From UBA4664 sp038244585 (GTDB lineage Bacteria; Patescibacteriota; Saccharimonadia; UBA4664), in assembly GCA_038244585.1 (NCBI GenBank), contig JBBRTI010000008.1, positions 1-28,249 of the forward strand: a DNA stretch of 28,249 bases, read 5' to 3'. Position 1 is the stretch's first letter. Every line of letters starts with the position of its first letter. The notes beneath the pieces are model-generated. The model searched no databases. It saw only the letters and a list, made by a program, of their open reading frames with translations, and was not told the origin of the DNA. Shown one piece after another: positions 15,603 through 21,861 of this stretch. Both the position numbers and the translations under genes were made by a program.

Positions 15603-16599
15603 GGCATACGAGTCGCTCCTTAGCCCTGACGAACTGGTCCAACTGGAACTGGATCTTATCAATGTGATGCGCAGTCAGGGCATGCTCATCGAGGAAATAA
15701 AACTTATCGGACTTAAAGGGTCCGGAGATTTTTCGTCTGTGTTTACCGTCATGATTGATGGGACGCACCATGCCCTTAAAGTTTATCGCCTAGAGGAATC
15801 ATTTCATCGAGAAGTCGCCAAACTCCGCCGCCTAATCCCGCGTGACCGACTATTGTTTGTGTGGCCGGCCAAGAAGAATCGCTTCAATTACCACATTGTA
15901 GTAACAGAGGTGCCAGAGGGACAGCAGCTGGGCGAGCAGATGCTCACTCCTATTGTCAGTGAACGGCTCGGCGACGCCCTTATCAACTTGCATTCGCTGC
16001 GCTACGGCAAGCGCAACTGTGTGACGATTCATTCAATCCAGCGTATCTTTGACGAGGCGTTGCCTGACGCTTCTGCCCACGGAGAACTGTTCCCAGACAT
16101 CGGCCGAGAACGTATCGAGCAGGCAATAGCGGCCGGTAAGGCCTACGTGGATCGCCACAAGAAAATGTTCCGTGTCCAGCAATCGCGCACCCACAATGAC
16201 CTATGGTGGGCTAACGTCATCGTGGCTCAGGAAGACGTTTATCTCATAGACTGGGAGAACCTTGGCCGTGACGACTACACCCGCGACCTGGCCTTTTTCC
16301 GTATTATGACCTTTTATGAGCGCTCAGTTAGTCCAGTAAGCATGTGGGAAGGGGAACCGGATGCCCTGGCTATCCAGGCCTTCTGGAAGCCGATTCTAGA
16401 ACGTTACCCTGAAGAATTTGGCGACGAGACGTTCTGGCAGCGATATGGTCTCTATGCCCTGCATTGGGCTATGCTCAACTTTAGCCGCGCCTACATCGGC
16501 GACAGGCGGGGAGCGCGGACGTCGGCTAATATTGCGATAACCGGCATTCGCCTGTTTGAGGACTATTGCCTGGGGACAGAAGCGGCTCCAGAAGCATAA
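15595..16599 (+). CDS. Aminoglycoside phosphotransferase/choline kinase-fold small-molecule kinase
   Basis: This 334-residue protein has the APH (protein-kinase-like) fold. A glycine-containing nucleotide loop (GLKGSGDFSSVF, about residues 39-50) is followed by HALKVYRLE with the ATP-binding Lys62. The Brenner-type catalytic loop THNDLWWANV holds His200, Asn201 and Asp202. The metal-binding motif LIDWENLGRDD holds Asp219. It phosphorylates a small molecule, but the substrate (sugar, amino alcohol, aminoglycoside or other) cannot be read from sequence. ATG 15595 overlaps the end of the phosphatase gene by 8 bases, so the two are translationally linked. An upstream TTG/GTG pair (15577-15582) is possible but would lengthen the overlap. 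A kinase tied to a phosphatase-like gene downstream of a glucan synthase suggests a sugar substrate, which is only inference. Confidence 0.82.
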   Translation: MPEAYESLLSPDELVQLELDLINVMRSQGMLIEEIKLIGLKGSGDFSSVFTVMIDGTHHALKVYRLEESFHREVAKLRRLIPRDRLLFVWPAKKNRFNYHIVVTEVPEGQQLGEQMLTPIVSERLGDALINLHSLRYGKRNCVTIHSIQRIFDEALPDASAHGELFPDIGRERIEQAIAAGKAYVDRHKKMFRVQQSRTHNDLWWANVIVAQEDVYLIDWENLGRDDYTRDLAFFRIMTFYERSVSPVSMWEGEPDALAIQAFWKPILERYPEEFGDETFWQRYGLYALHWAMLNFSRAYIGDRRGARTSANIAITGIRLFEDYCLGTEAAPEA

Positions 16600-16641
16600 A
16601 CACTATTATTTAGACGAAAGAATTTGCGTATATAGTGTTTA
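16597..16641 (+). repeat. 10-bp inverted repeat after the kinase gene
   Basis: TAAACACTAT (16597-16606, including the kinase stop codon) and ATAGTGTTTA (16632-16641) are perfect inverted arms separated by 25 AT-rich bases. The right arm contains TATAGT. It could be a weak terminator stem or a regulator site. There is no U tract of normal quality behind it. Confidence 0.5.
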
Positions 16642-16770
16642 AATATTCCCTAGCAAAAATTTGACGATCGGTAGTCATGTGTTTGCCCGCTATTGCACTG
16701 ATCATAACGCTTAAGCCTTCAGAAAAGCTTCAGGTTCGGCTGGTAGAGTTGGCCTACGAACTAAATGAGC

Positions 16771-16776
16771 AAGGGA
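16771..16776 (+). promoter_or_regulatory. Ribosome binding site deciding the start of the exported protein
   Basis: AAGGGA lies 6 bases before ATG 16783, which favours that ATG over the in-frame ATG at 16765. The upstream ATG has no Shine-Dalgarno sequence and would put six extra residues before the basic n-region of the signal peptide. Confidence 0.65.
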
Positions 16777-16782
16777 AATTAC

Positions 16783-17328
16783 ATGAGAAGCAGAACTAAA
16801 ACTTTAATGTTGACTGGGGCCGTAGCCTTGGCCGGCGTCGGTGCTTTTGGCGGCGCGGCCGCCGTTAACGCCGCAACGACCAACGGCGGCAGCCTGGCTG
16901 CGGCCATAGCAACAAAATTCGGTCTCAAGCAAGCCGATGTTCAGGCGGTAATCGACGGCCAGCATTCGGCTCGTCAGGCCGATCGCCGGGCCGCGTTTGA
17001 AACCAGATTGGATGCGGCGGTAACCGCCGGCACCATTACTGCCGACCAGAAGACCAAGATCTTAGCCAAGGTCACAGAACTCCAGACAGCGCGCCAGGCC
17101 AGCCGCGACTCGATGAAGGATAAAACACCTACCGAGCGTAAGGCCGCCATGGAGACCGCTCGTACGAGCCTCGAGCAGTGGGCCACGGATAACAAAATTC
17201 CTGAGAACTTTCTCATGATGGGCGGTTTGGGACGCGGTGGCCATGGCCCGGGCGGCCAGGGTATGCACGGTCTCATGCACGATGATAACGGAGCGGACGA
17301 TGCCCCGGTAGCGTCCACGTCCAACTAA
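16783..17328 (+). CDS. Small exported protein with Gly/His/Met-rich tail, unknown function
   Basis: This 181-residue protein carries a clear Sec signal peptide: a basic start (MRSRTK), a hydrophobic core (LMLTGAVALAGVGAFGGAAA) and a likely cleavage after AVNA near residue 30. The mature part is helical and charged. Its segment KFGLKQADVQAVIDGQH begins a repeated-looking helical module that continues to LDAAVTAGTITADQKTKILAKV and resembles short helical modules of exported actinobacterial and Saccharibacteria proteins. The C-terminus turns low-complexity and is rich in Gly, His and Met (GGLGRGGHGPGGQGMHGLMH), then acidic. This tail could bind metal, which is inference. No lipobox, membrane anchor or sorting signal is seen, so the protein is probably released or loosely held at the cell surface. 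A terminator follows. Confidence 0.75.
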   Translation: MRSRTKTLMLTGAVALAGVGAFGGAAAVNAATTNGGSLAAAIATKFGLKQADVQAVIDGQHSARQADRRAAFETRLDAAVTAGTITADQKTKILAKVTELQTARQASRDSMKDKTPTERKAAMETARTSLEQWATDNKIPENFLMMGGLGRGGHGPGGQGMHGLMHDDNGADDAPVASTSN

Positions 17329-17353
17329 GCTAAGGACAGTTTAAACCAGACAG

Positions 17354-17386
17354 AACAGGCCCGGCACTTACGCCCGGGGCTGTTTT
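17354..17386 (+). terminator. Intrinsic terminator after the exported protein
   Basis: AACAG-G-CCCGG pairs with CCCGG(G)-CTGTT across the loop, giving about ten base pairs with one mismatch, followed by a TTTTG tract. It separates this gene from the convergent minus-strand pair ending at 17395. Confidence 0.75.
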
Positions 17387-17394
17387 GTTATGTG

Positions 17395-17865
17395 TTACAG
17401 CGGCGCCGGCAAGGACATAGTTACAGAATCGGTGAAGCACTGGTGGCCGGTTTTGTGATAGTCTGGGGTGAACATATCGTATTTATTGTAGGTCGGTTGC
17501 TGTTTCGTCGTGTCGGTTTTGAAGGTGGCACAGAGGGAAAAGGTTTGTTCCTCCGACACCGGTTCGGGCATCAACCTAACACCGTTTTTGCCCAGAGGCC
17601 GTATGCTAGGTGAATTCGACGGAGCTACAGAATAGTCGTAGTTGGACAAGCGACTGGACAGGTTTACACTTAGTTCCAATGATTTGAGCTCGCTCGGCAG
17701 CTTGTCATACTTTGCGTGGTAGGACGTGATGGCCGTATCAAGCTCGTGCAAATCTTGGGCGGCGATGCGGTCGGCTACGTGAGGCCGGGCGATAAGTGTA
17801 TTGGTGACTCCGGCCAGCACGGCAATTACTACGATTATGGCGCAAGCCAGGTAGTAGCGCTTCAT
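17395..17865 (-). CDS. Membrane-anchored protein, possibly pseudopilin-like, unknown function
   Basis: This 156-residue protein has a single N-terminal hydrophobic segment (residues 4-26, YYLACAIIVVIAVLAGVTNTL) and an extracytoplasmic remainder. The stretch DLHELDTAITSYHAKYDKLP (about residues 38-57) has the helix-then-proline pattern of pseudopilin globular domains, which often read ...Y....G.LP. However, there is no prepilin leader (no G followed by FTLLE), so it is anchored rather than processed by prepilin peptidase. Two cysteines (FSLCATF and GHQCFTD) lie in the C-terminal third. It starts 2 bases after the stop of the DUF5671-like gene, with AGGA about 8 bases upstream, so the two form an operon. 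The function is unknown. Confidence 0.65.
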   Translation of the reverse strand: MKRYYLACAIIVVIAVLAGVTNTLIARPHVADRIAAQDLHELDTAITSYHAKYDKLPSELKSLELSVNLSSRLSNYDYSVAPSNSPSIRPLGKNGVRLMPEPVSEEQTFSLCATFKTDTTKQQPTYNKYDMFTPDYHKTGHQCFTDSVTMSLPAPL

Positions 17866-17867
17866 AT

Positions 17868-18560
17868 TTATTCCTGGCCCGGCTTGTGTGAGTCTCGCCA
17901 GTAGTAGGCAAAGATACCGCCGGCGATGGCCAAGGTAATGAGAGTGTGGATAAGGTTGCCGCCGAGACTAGGATTAGCACCGTAGTCATTGACCGACTGG
18001 TTGCCGGCGTTCAATAGCGAGTAGACGTAGCTGATAATCTTCCAGATGCCCACGAGAAAGGAAATTATCAAGGTCAGCTGCACGGCCCGTCGGCGCGAGG
18101 GGTCGTGGAAGAGGTTGTTATTGCCGAGCTCGGCTTTCTTGAGGCGCAAGAACAGCAGGAGGAAGATAGGCAAGCCCACTACGAGAGCTGAGGTGGCGTA
18201 CGACACGATGCCGTCATAACCGCTGTTAGCCACATTCATCAGCGTATCGACGCTACTGTGGAGTACCAGACCAAGTGACACGGCGGCCACGCCCAAAGCG
18301 ATGAACATTATGATGTACTCCAGGCCGCGGGTAGTGAAGGTGGAGACTACGGCAATCGGGGTGGCTGAGCCGGAGTGGTGTATGGCCGCCGGTGCTGCCG
18401 TCTGTGGTGCGGCCGGAGCGGGGAAACTAAGATCGGTGTGGAGGGCAGCAGTGGCCAGATCGGCGTCCCATCCGGCAATTACGAGGTTGTTCTTAATGAC
18501 TGTATCGTCCAGGCCCTTGTCGCGAGCCTGTTTCACGTAGTCGAAAAGTTGGTCGTTCAT
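17868..18560 (-). CDS. DUF5671-like multi-pass membrane protein
   Basis: This 230-residue protein has a soluble N-terminal helical module (residues 1-45, FDYVKQARDKGLDDTVIKNN ... GWDADLATAAL) followed by a Pro/Ala-rich linker. Four membrane helices follow, at about residues 79-103 (LEYIIMFIALGVAAVSLGLVL), 118-140, 150-172 (VQLTLIISFLVGIWKIISYV) and 200-222 (IHTLITLAIAGGIFAYYW). This matches the DUF5671 style of protein common in Saccharibacteria and other Patescibacteria. No enzymatic motif is visible. It is transcribed divergently from ruvA and is the first gene of a two-gene operon with the anchored protein downstream. Confidence 0.7.
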   Translation of the reverse strand: MNDQLFDYVKQARDKGLDDTVIKNNLVIAGWDADLATAALHTDLSFPAPAAPQTAAPAAIHHSGSATPIAVVSTFTTRGLEYIIMFIALGVAAVSLGLVLHSSVDTLMNVANSGYDGIVSYATSALVVGLPIFLLLFLRLKKAELGNNNLFHDPSRRRAVQLTLIISFLVGIWKIISYVYSLLNAGNQSVNDYGANPSLGGNLIHTLITLAIAGGIFAYYWRDSHKPGQE

Positions 18561-18583
18561 ATGTAAACCTGTTTATTAAGCCA

Positions 18584-18612
18584 AGTATGTAACTTATCGT
18601 TTATGCTTTCAA
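18584..18612 (-). promoter_or_regulatory. Putative promoter of the DUF5671-like operon
   Basis: On the minus strand, TTGAAA (18612-18607), 17 bases, then CATACT (18589-18584). The predicted leader is short, with an AGG about 8 bases before the ATG. The spacing is ideal but the -10 is only a partial match. Confidence 0.4.
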
Positions 18613-18629
18613 GGGGACCGATGCCTGAA

Positions 18630-18638
18630 TGCTATACT
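18630..18638 (+). promoter_or_regulatory. Extended -10 promoter giving a leaderless ruvA mRNA
   Basis: TGC plus TATACT (18633-18638) ends 6 bases before ATG 18645, so the predicted transcription start is the ATG. No Shine-Dalgarno sequence is present. Confidence 0.65.
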
Positions 18639-18644
18639 TAGGAC

Positions 18645-19205
18645 ATGATAGCGACTTTGCGCGGCGAAATAACTGAAAAACTAGTCGACAGCCTGGTACT
18701 TGATATCGGCGGTGTCGGTTATGAGCTCGTCACAACCGTCGAGGAGTGGGGGAGCGCCAAAATCGGTGAGCGGACGTATTGGCACGTGTACGAGCAGATT
18801 CGCGAGGATGTCCATAATCTCTACGGCTTTCGGGAGCTGGGGAGCAAGCAGCTCTTCGCCCAACTGATCGGGGTGAGCGGCGTCGGTCCGAAAATGGCGA
18901 TGCAGATTCTTAGTTCAGCTGGTGAGCGCCGCCTGCGCCAGGCCATTGCCTCAGGCGATCCGGCTCTCCTCAAGGGTGTCACCGGCGTGGGGCCCAAGAC
19001 CGCCCAGCGGGTCATTTTGGACCTGCGCGGCAAGGTCGAAATGGGTGCCGCGGGCGTGGCTCCGGTAACCGACTCTACTTACCAAGCACTCGTGGCGCTA
19101 GGTTACACGCTGGCCCAGGCTACCGAAGCCGTCAGCAACCTGCCGGCAGAAGTCACAGGCGACCAGGCGCGGCTGAAATTAGCCCTGAAAACTGTTACCA
19201 AATAG
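18645..19205 (+). CDS. ruvA: Holliday junction branch migration complex subunit RuvA
   Basis: This 186-residue protein is normal in length. The N-terminal OB domain begins MIATLRGEITEKL and includes DIGGVGYELVT. The acidic-pin and helix region contains REDVHNLYGF. The two helix-hairpin-helix motifs read LIGVSGVGPKMAMQIL (about residues 74-89) and GVTGVGPKTAQRVILDLRGK (111-130). Domain III at the C-terminus (YQALVALGYTLAQATEAV) contacts RuvB. RuvA tetramers hold the Holliday junction in a square-planar form and load the RuvB motors. Although ruvB follows 74 bases later, each gene has its own leaderless-type promoter, so expression need not be coupled. Confidence 0.96.
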   Translation: MIATLRGEITEKLVDSLVLDIGGVGYELVTTVEEWGSAKIGERTYWHVYEQIREDVHNLYGFRELGSKQLFAQLIGVSGVGPKMAMQILSSAGERRLRQAIASGDPALLKGVTGVGPKTAQRVILDLRGKVEMGAAGVAPVTDSTYQALVALGYTLAQATEAVSNLPAEVTGDQARLKLALKTVTK

Positions 19206-19264
19206 TCGCGTTGGTCGGCAGCGCGCTTAATTGTGCCTGTTCTACTTTTGTTCGCCATCATATC

Positions 19265-19273
19265 TGATACAAT
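19265..19273 (+). promoter_or_regulatory. Extended -10 promoter giving a leaderless ruvB mRNA
   Basis: TGA plus TACAAT (19268-19273) ends 6 bases before ATG 19280. The same nine-base element precedes pilM on the other strand. Confidence 0.65.
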
Positions 19274-19279
19274 GAAAGC

Positions 19280-20302
19280 ATGATCGAGCGAATCGTCAAT
19301 CCGGAAGCCGAACCAGAAAGTCCGGCTGAAATAGCCGCCGAGCGGGCGTTCGGAACTATCCGCCCTAAAACCTTCGATACCTACGTGGGTCAGGATCTGT
19401 TGAAGCAGAATCTCAAGCTGGCTATTGGTGCGGCTAAGCATCGTGGCGAGCCGGTAGACCACATCCTGCTGTACGGCCCTCCAGGACTCGGGAAGACGAC
19501 GATGGCCGGCGTTATCGCCACGGAACTGGGCGCCAACCTCAAAATTACCTCCGGACCCGCCATTGAACGGGCAGGGGACCTGGCCAGCCTCCTTACCAAC
19601 CTGGCCGACGGCGATGTTCTGTTCATCGACGAAATCCATCGCCTGCCGAAGATCGTTGAAGAGGTGTTATACCCCGCAATGGAGGATTTTGGCCTCGACG
19701 TCATGCTTGGCAAGGGTCCGAGTGCAAAAAGCATTCGGCTGGATTTGCCGCAGTTTACCATCATCGGGGCCACGACCCGCGCCGGGGCCCTGAGTGCGCC
19801 GTTGCGCGACCGTTTCGGCCATATCCACCGGTTAGAGTATTACAGTACGCCGGAAATGATTGAAATTATTGAACGTGCTGCCGGAATTCTGAATGTCACG
19901 CTGGAGCGGGAAGCCGCCGAAGAAGTGGCTTCGCGGTCGCGCCTGACGCCGCGCATCGGCAATCGGTTGCTCAAGCGGGTCCGTGATTATGCCCAGGTTA
20001 ATAATGTCGATTCGATTACTCGTAAGGATGCCCGTGCCGCCCTCCACTTGCTGGAAATCGATGACATCGGCTTGGACTCATCCGATCGTCGCATGCTCAC
20101 TGCCATCATTGAAAATTACGCTGGCGGTCCGGTTGGACTCAGCACTCTGGCCGCCCTGACGAGCGAGGAAGTCGCGACCATTGAGGACGTCTATGAACCT
20201 TACCTGATGCAAATCGGCATGATAGAGCGCACTCCGCGCGGCCGCAAGGTCACCCCAAAGGCGTACGGCCACCTGGGGATGGTACCTCCCACCGCCGTAT
20301 GA
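19280..20302 (+). CDS. ruvB: Holliday junction branch migration ATPase RuvB
   Basis: This 340-residue AAA+ motor drives branch migration with RuvA. Walker A is GPPGLGKT (residues 66-73), Walker B is DVLFIDEIH (112-120), sensor 1 is GATTRAG (163-169) and the arginine-finger region is APLRDRFG (173-180). The C-terminal winged-helix domain runs from about residue 265 (GLSTLAALTSEE ... YLMQIGMIERTPRGRK). The start MIERIVNP fits the family and lies 6 bases after a -10 box, without a Shine-Dalgarno sequence. Its stop overlaps the ATG of a 67-residue ORF (ATGA). Function is cytoplasmic, with RuvA and the RuvC encoded at 5407-5898. Confidence 0.97.
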   Translation: MIERIVNPEAEPESPAEIAAERAFGTIRPKTFDTYVGQDLLKQNLKLAIGAAKHRGEPVDHILLYGPPGLGKTTMAGVIATELGANLKITSGPAIERAGDLASLLTNLADGDVLFIDEIHRLPKIVEEVLYPAMEDFGLDVMLGKGPSAKSIRLDLPQFTIIGATTRAGALSAPLRDRFGHIHRLEYYSTPEMIEIIERAAGILNVTLEREAAEEVASRSRLTPRIGNRLLKRVRDYAQVNNVDSITRKDARAALHLLEIDDIGLDSSDRRMLTAIIENYAGGPVGLSTLAALTSEEVATIEDVYEPYLMQIGMIERTPRGRKVTPKAYGHLGMVPPTAV

Positions 20303-20502
20303 AGCGCGGCACCGTCCACATTGCGCCCGGCCCGCTGGATTCCGATTTGGCGCGGCTGAGTGAACTGCAGCGTCAGGCCGGACAGCTGTTGAGTGACCTC
20401 GAACAAAAGGTTGGCTATGTCGGAGCAACATTCGGCGGCTGGCGTCATGATCCTGTCACCTGGCTAGCGGAAACCACATCGCGTCCACGCCCTCTAACTT
20501 AA
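20299..20502 (+). CDS. Small hypothetical protein translationally coupled to ruvB
   Basis: This 67-residue ORF starts at ATG 20299, which overlaps the ruvB stop as ATGA. The protein has a helical heptad-like middle (LARLSELQRQAGQLLSDLEQ) and a C-terminus with aromatic residues (GGWRHDPVTWLAET). There is no membrane segment and no known domain. The 4-base overlap implies that the same ribosomes translate it after ruvB. Its stop TAA (20500-20502) interlocks with the stop of the convergent pilus gene (TAA on the minus strand, 20501-20499). The ORF is short, so it could be chance, but the coupling and the compact ending favour a real gene. Confidence 0.55.
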   Translation: MKRGTVHIAPGPLDSDLARLSELQRQAGQLLSDLEQKVGYVGATFGGWRHDPVTWLAETTSRPRPLT

Positions 20503-20777
20503 CGGGTAAACGGGTTGTCCTTGCCGATTGTCCCGGTGGGGACCTGTCCCGAGACTACTTCCAAGTTCTTAATAGCGGTGATGGTCGACTTGTCGAAGGT
20601 GACGGCAGGTGCCACTGGGGCCGCCGGAGCTGGCTCAACGTTAAGCGCACTGTTGACGATAATGGCCGTGTAACTGAACACGCCGATCAGGAAGCTACCT
20701 ATTAGGTAAGGCTTGGCCTTTAGTAGTACAGGCAGGATGATCTTGGGGTTAAATTTGAAATTCATTTTCATACTCAT
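20499..20777 (-). CDS. Small membrane protein at the PilP position of the pilus operon
   Basis: This 92-residue protein is the last gene of the pilM-N-O series. It starts with ATGA overlapping the pilO stop. One membrane helix (about residues 22-42, KPYLIGSFLIGVFSYTAIIV) is followed by a Pro/Ala-rich linker (NVEPAPAAPVAPAV) and a short tail ending GTIGKDNPFTR. In Gram-negative type IV pilus systems the gene after pilO is pilP, an inner-membrane lipoprotein linking PilNO to the PilQ secretin. This protein has no lipobox and is about half the length, so it is named by position only. The closing KDNPF is like the DPF/NPF segments that bind partner proteins, which is inference. Confidence 0.7.
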   Translation of the reverse strand: MSMKMNFKFNPKIILPVLLKAKPYLIGSFLIGVFSYTAIIVNSALNVEPAPAAPVAPAVTFDKSTITAIKNLEVVSGQVPTGTIGKDNPFTR

Positions 20778-21325
20778 GGCTTAATATAGGCGTTAACGGT
20801 CATGGAATAAGTGACGCTAGTTTTTTCAGCTTGACTGATTGCCAGACTGGTTACATTGGTGAAGCGGCTCAAATTCTCGACGCGGGTCAGGAAAGCTTGA
20901 AGTTGGGCATAACTACCTTGCAGCTGGAAGCTGATGGGCAGGGCCAGGACGGTGCCGGCTTTGACGGTCTGGGAGGTATTGTCCGGCAGACCTGCCGCAC
21001 TGGGCAGCGACACGTTGGTTAGTGCGAGCCCGCTAGCTGATGCGATGGATTGCAGCTGCGCCAGGATTTCAGTCTGGTTCTTGGTCTTCGGTAACGCGTC
21101 GTTGATTTTGGGCAGGATAGGAACGATGTCACGGTTATACTGTGAGCGAAGTTTAGTAATGTTATCGAGTTGTTGGATAGTTGCGTCTTGATCGGCCAGA
21201 GTCTTGGCCAAATCGGCCTTTGATACGTTGATTCGGGTGACGGCGTAGTAATAACCGTACGCGCCCGCACCAATTAACAACACAATAATGCCGAGCAAAG
21301 TGAAAAAATACTTCTTCGGGGTCAT
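20774..21325 (-). CDS. pilO: Type IV pilus assembly protein PilO-like
   Basis: This 183-residue bitopic membrane protein has a helix at about residues 7-30 (FFTLLGIIVLLIGAGAYGYYY), a periplasmic-type coiled coil (about 37-75, KADLAKTLADQDATIQQLDN) and a ferredoxin-like C-terminal domain (about 90-183). The C-terminal domain contains ILAQLQSIASASGLALTNV and LQGSYAQLQAFLTRVENLSR, the classic PilO signature. PilO forms heterodimers with PilN and passes force or signal between the cytoplasmic PilM and the pilus. It overlaps pilN upstream (ATGA) and the small PilP-position gene downstream (ATGA), so it belongs to a tightly coupled operon. Confidence 0.9.
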   Translation of the reverse strand: MTPKKYFFTLLGIIVLLIGAGAYGYYYAVTRINVSKADLAKTLADQDATIQQLDNITKLRSQYNRDIVPILPKINDALPKTKNQTEILAQLQSIASASGLALTNVSLPSAAGLPDNTSQTVKAGTVLALPISFQLQGSYAQLQAFLTRVENLSRFTNVTSLAISQAEKTSVTYSMTVNAYIKP

Positions 21326-21861
21326 CGTGCTTGCCCCTTTTTGAATCCGATCACTACACCGGCATGGAAACCGCCGGTATCCTGACTAATCGACTCGAGG
21401 TCGACACCGCTGATACGCGGCGAGTTTGCCACGGCGTCACGGAAGGCCAGTACGGAATTATAGGTATTGCCGCTTACGGCGATGCGGACGGGTTTGGTAT
21501 CATCGCCGGTCAGCGTGATGGTGTCGATAGCTACGCCTTGAGGGAGCACTTTAGCTAGGTCGCCCAATAGCAGCGAGAAGCGGGTTTGAGAAACCTGAAT
21601 CCCCTTAATGGCGATAAGCCGGTCGCTCGCGTCCTTGGCCTGCGTCATGAACGGGGCGTAGGACGTGATTTCCCGTTGTTTATTAGCGACGTCGGCGGCG
21701 GCCTGAGCCTTCATGGCTCCGACGTAGAATACGGTCGCTCCCAAAATCCCCCCAATGACAATGCCAAGAAGGATTACCAGGCGCAGGTAGCTCAAAACAA
21801 TCCGGTTTAATTTTGCGTAACGGATATCCTCTTTTCTGGTATTCGGCAGCAGGTTGATCAT
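21322..21861 (-). CDS. pilN: Type IV pilus assembly protein PilN-like
   Basis: This 179-residue protein begins with the conserved PilN tail MINLLPNTRKEDIRYAKLNR, whose INLLP segment inserts into PilM. A membrane helix lies at about residues 30-53 (LVILLGIVIGGILGATVFYV). A coiled-coil region and a ferredoxin-like domain follow, the latter including LLGDLAKVLPQGVAIDTITL, then VSGNTYNSVLAFRDAVANSP and GVVIGFKKG at the end. The start overlaps the pilM stop as ATGA. With PilM and PilO it forms the alignment subcomplex of the type IV pilus in the cytoplasmic membrane. Confidence 0.92.
   Translation of the reverse strand: MINLLPNTRKEDIRYAKLNRIVLSYLRLVILLGIVIGGILGATVFYVGAMKAQAAADVANKQREITSYAPFMTQAKDASDRLIAIKGIQVSQTRFSLLLGDLAKVLPQGVAIDTITLTGDDTKPVRIAVSGNTYNSVLAFRDAVANSPRISGVDLESISQDTGGFHAGVVIGFKKGQAR

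Noticed and set aside
15595..16599. Calling the APH-fold kinase an aminoglycoside resistance gene
   Set aside because: The catalytic motifs are shared by many small-molecule kinases; context points away from resistance and nothing specific supports it.
5899..18644. Mobile element or prophage explanation for the inserted block
   Set aside because: No integrase, transposase, terminal repeats or att-like tRNA fragment was seen at either border.
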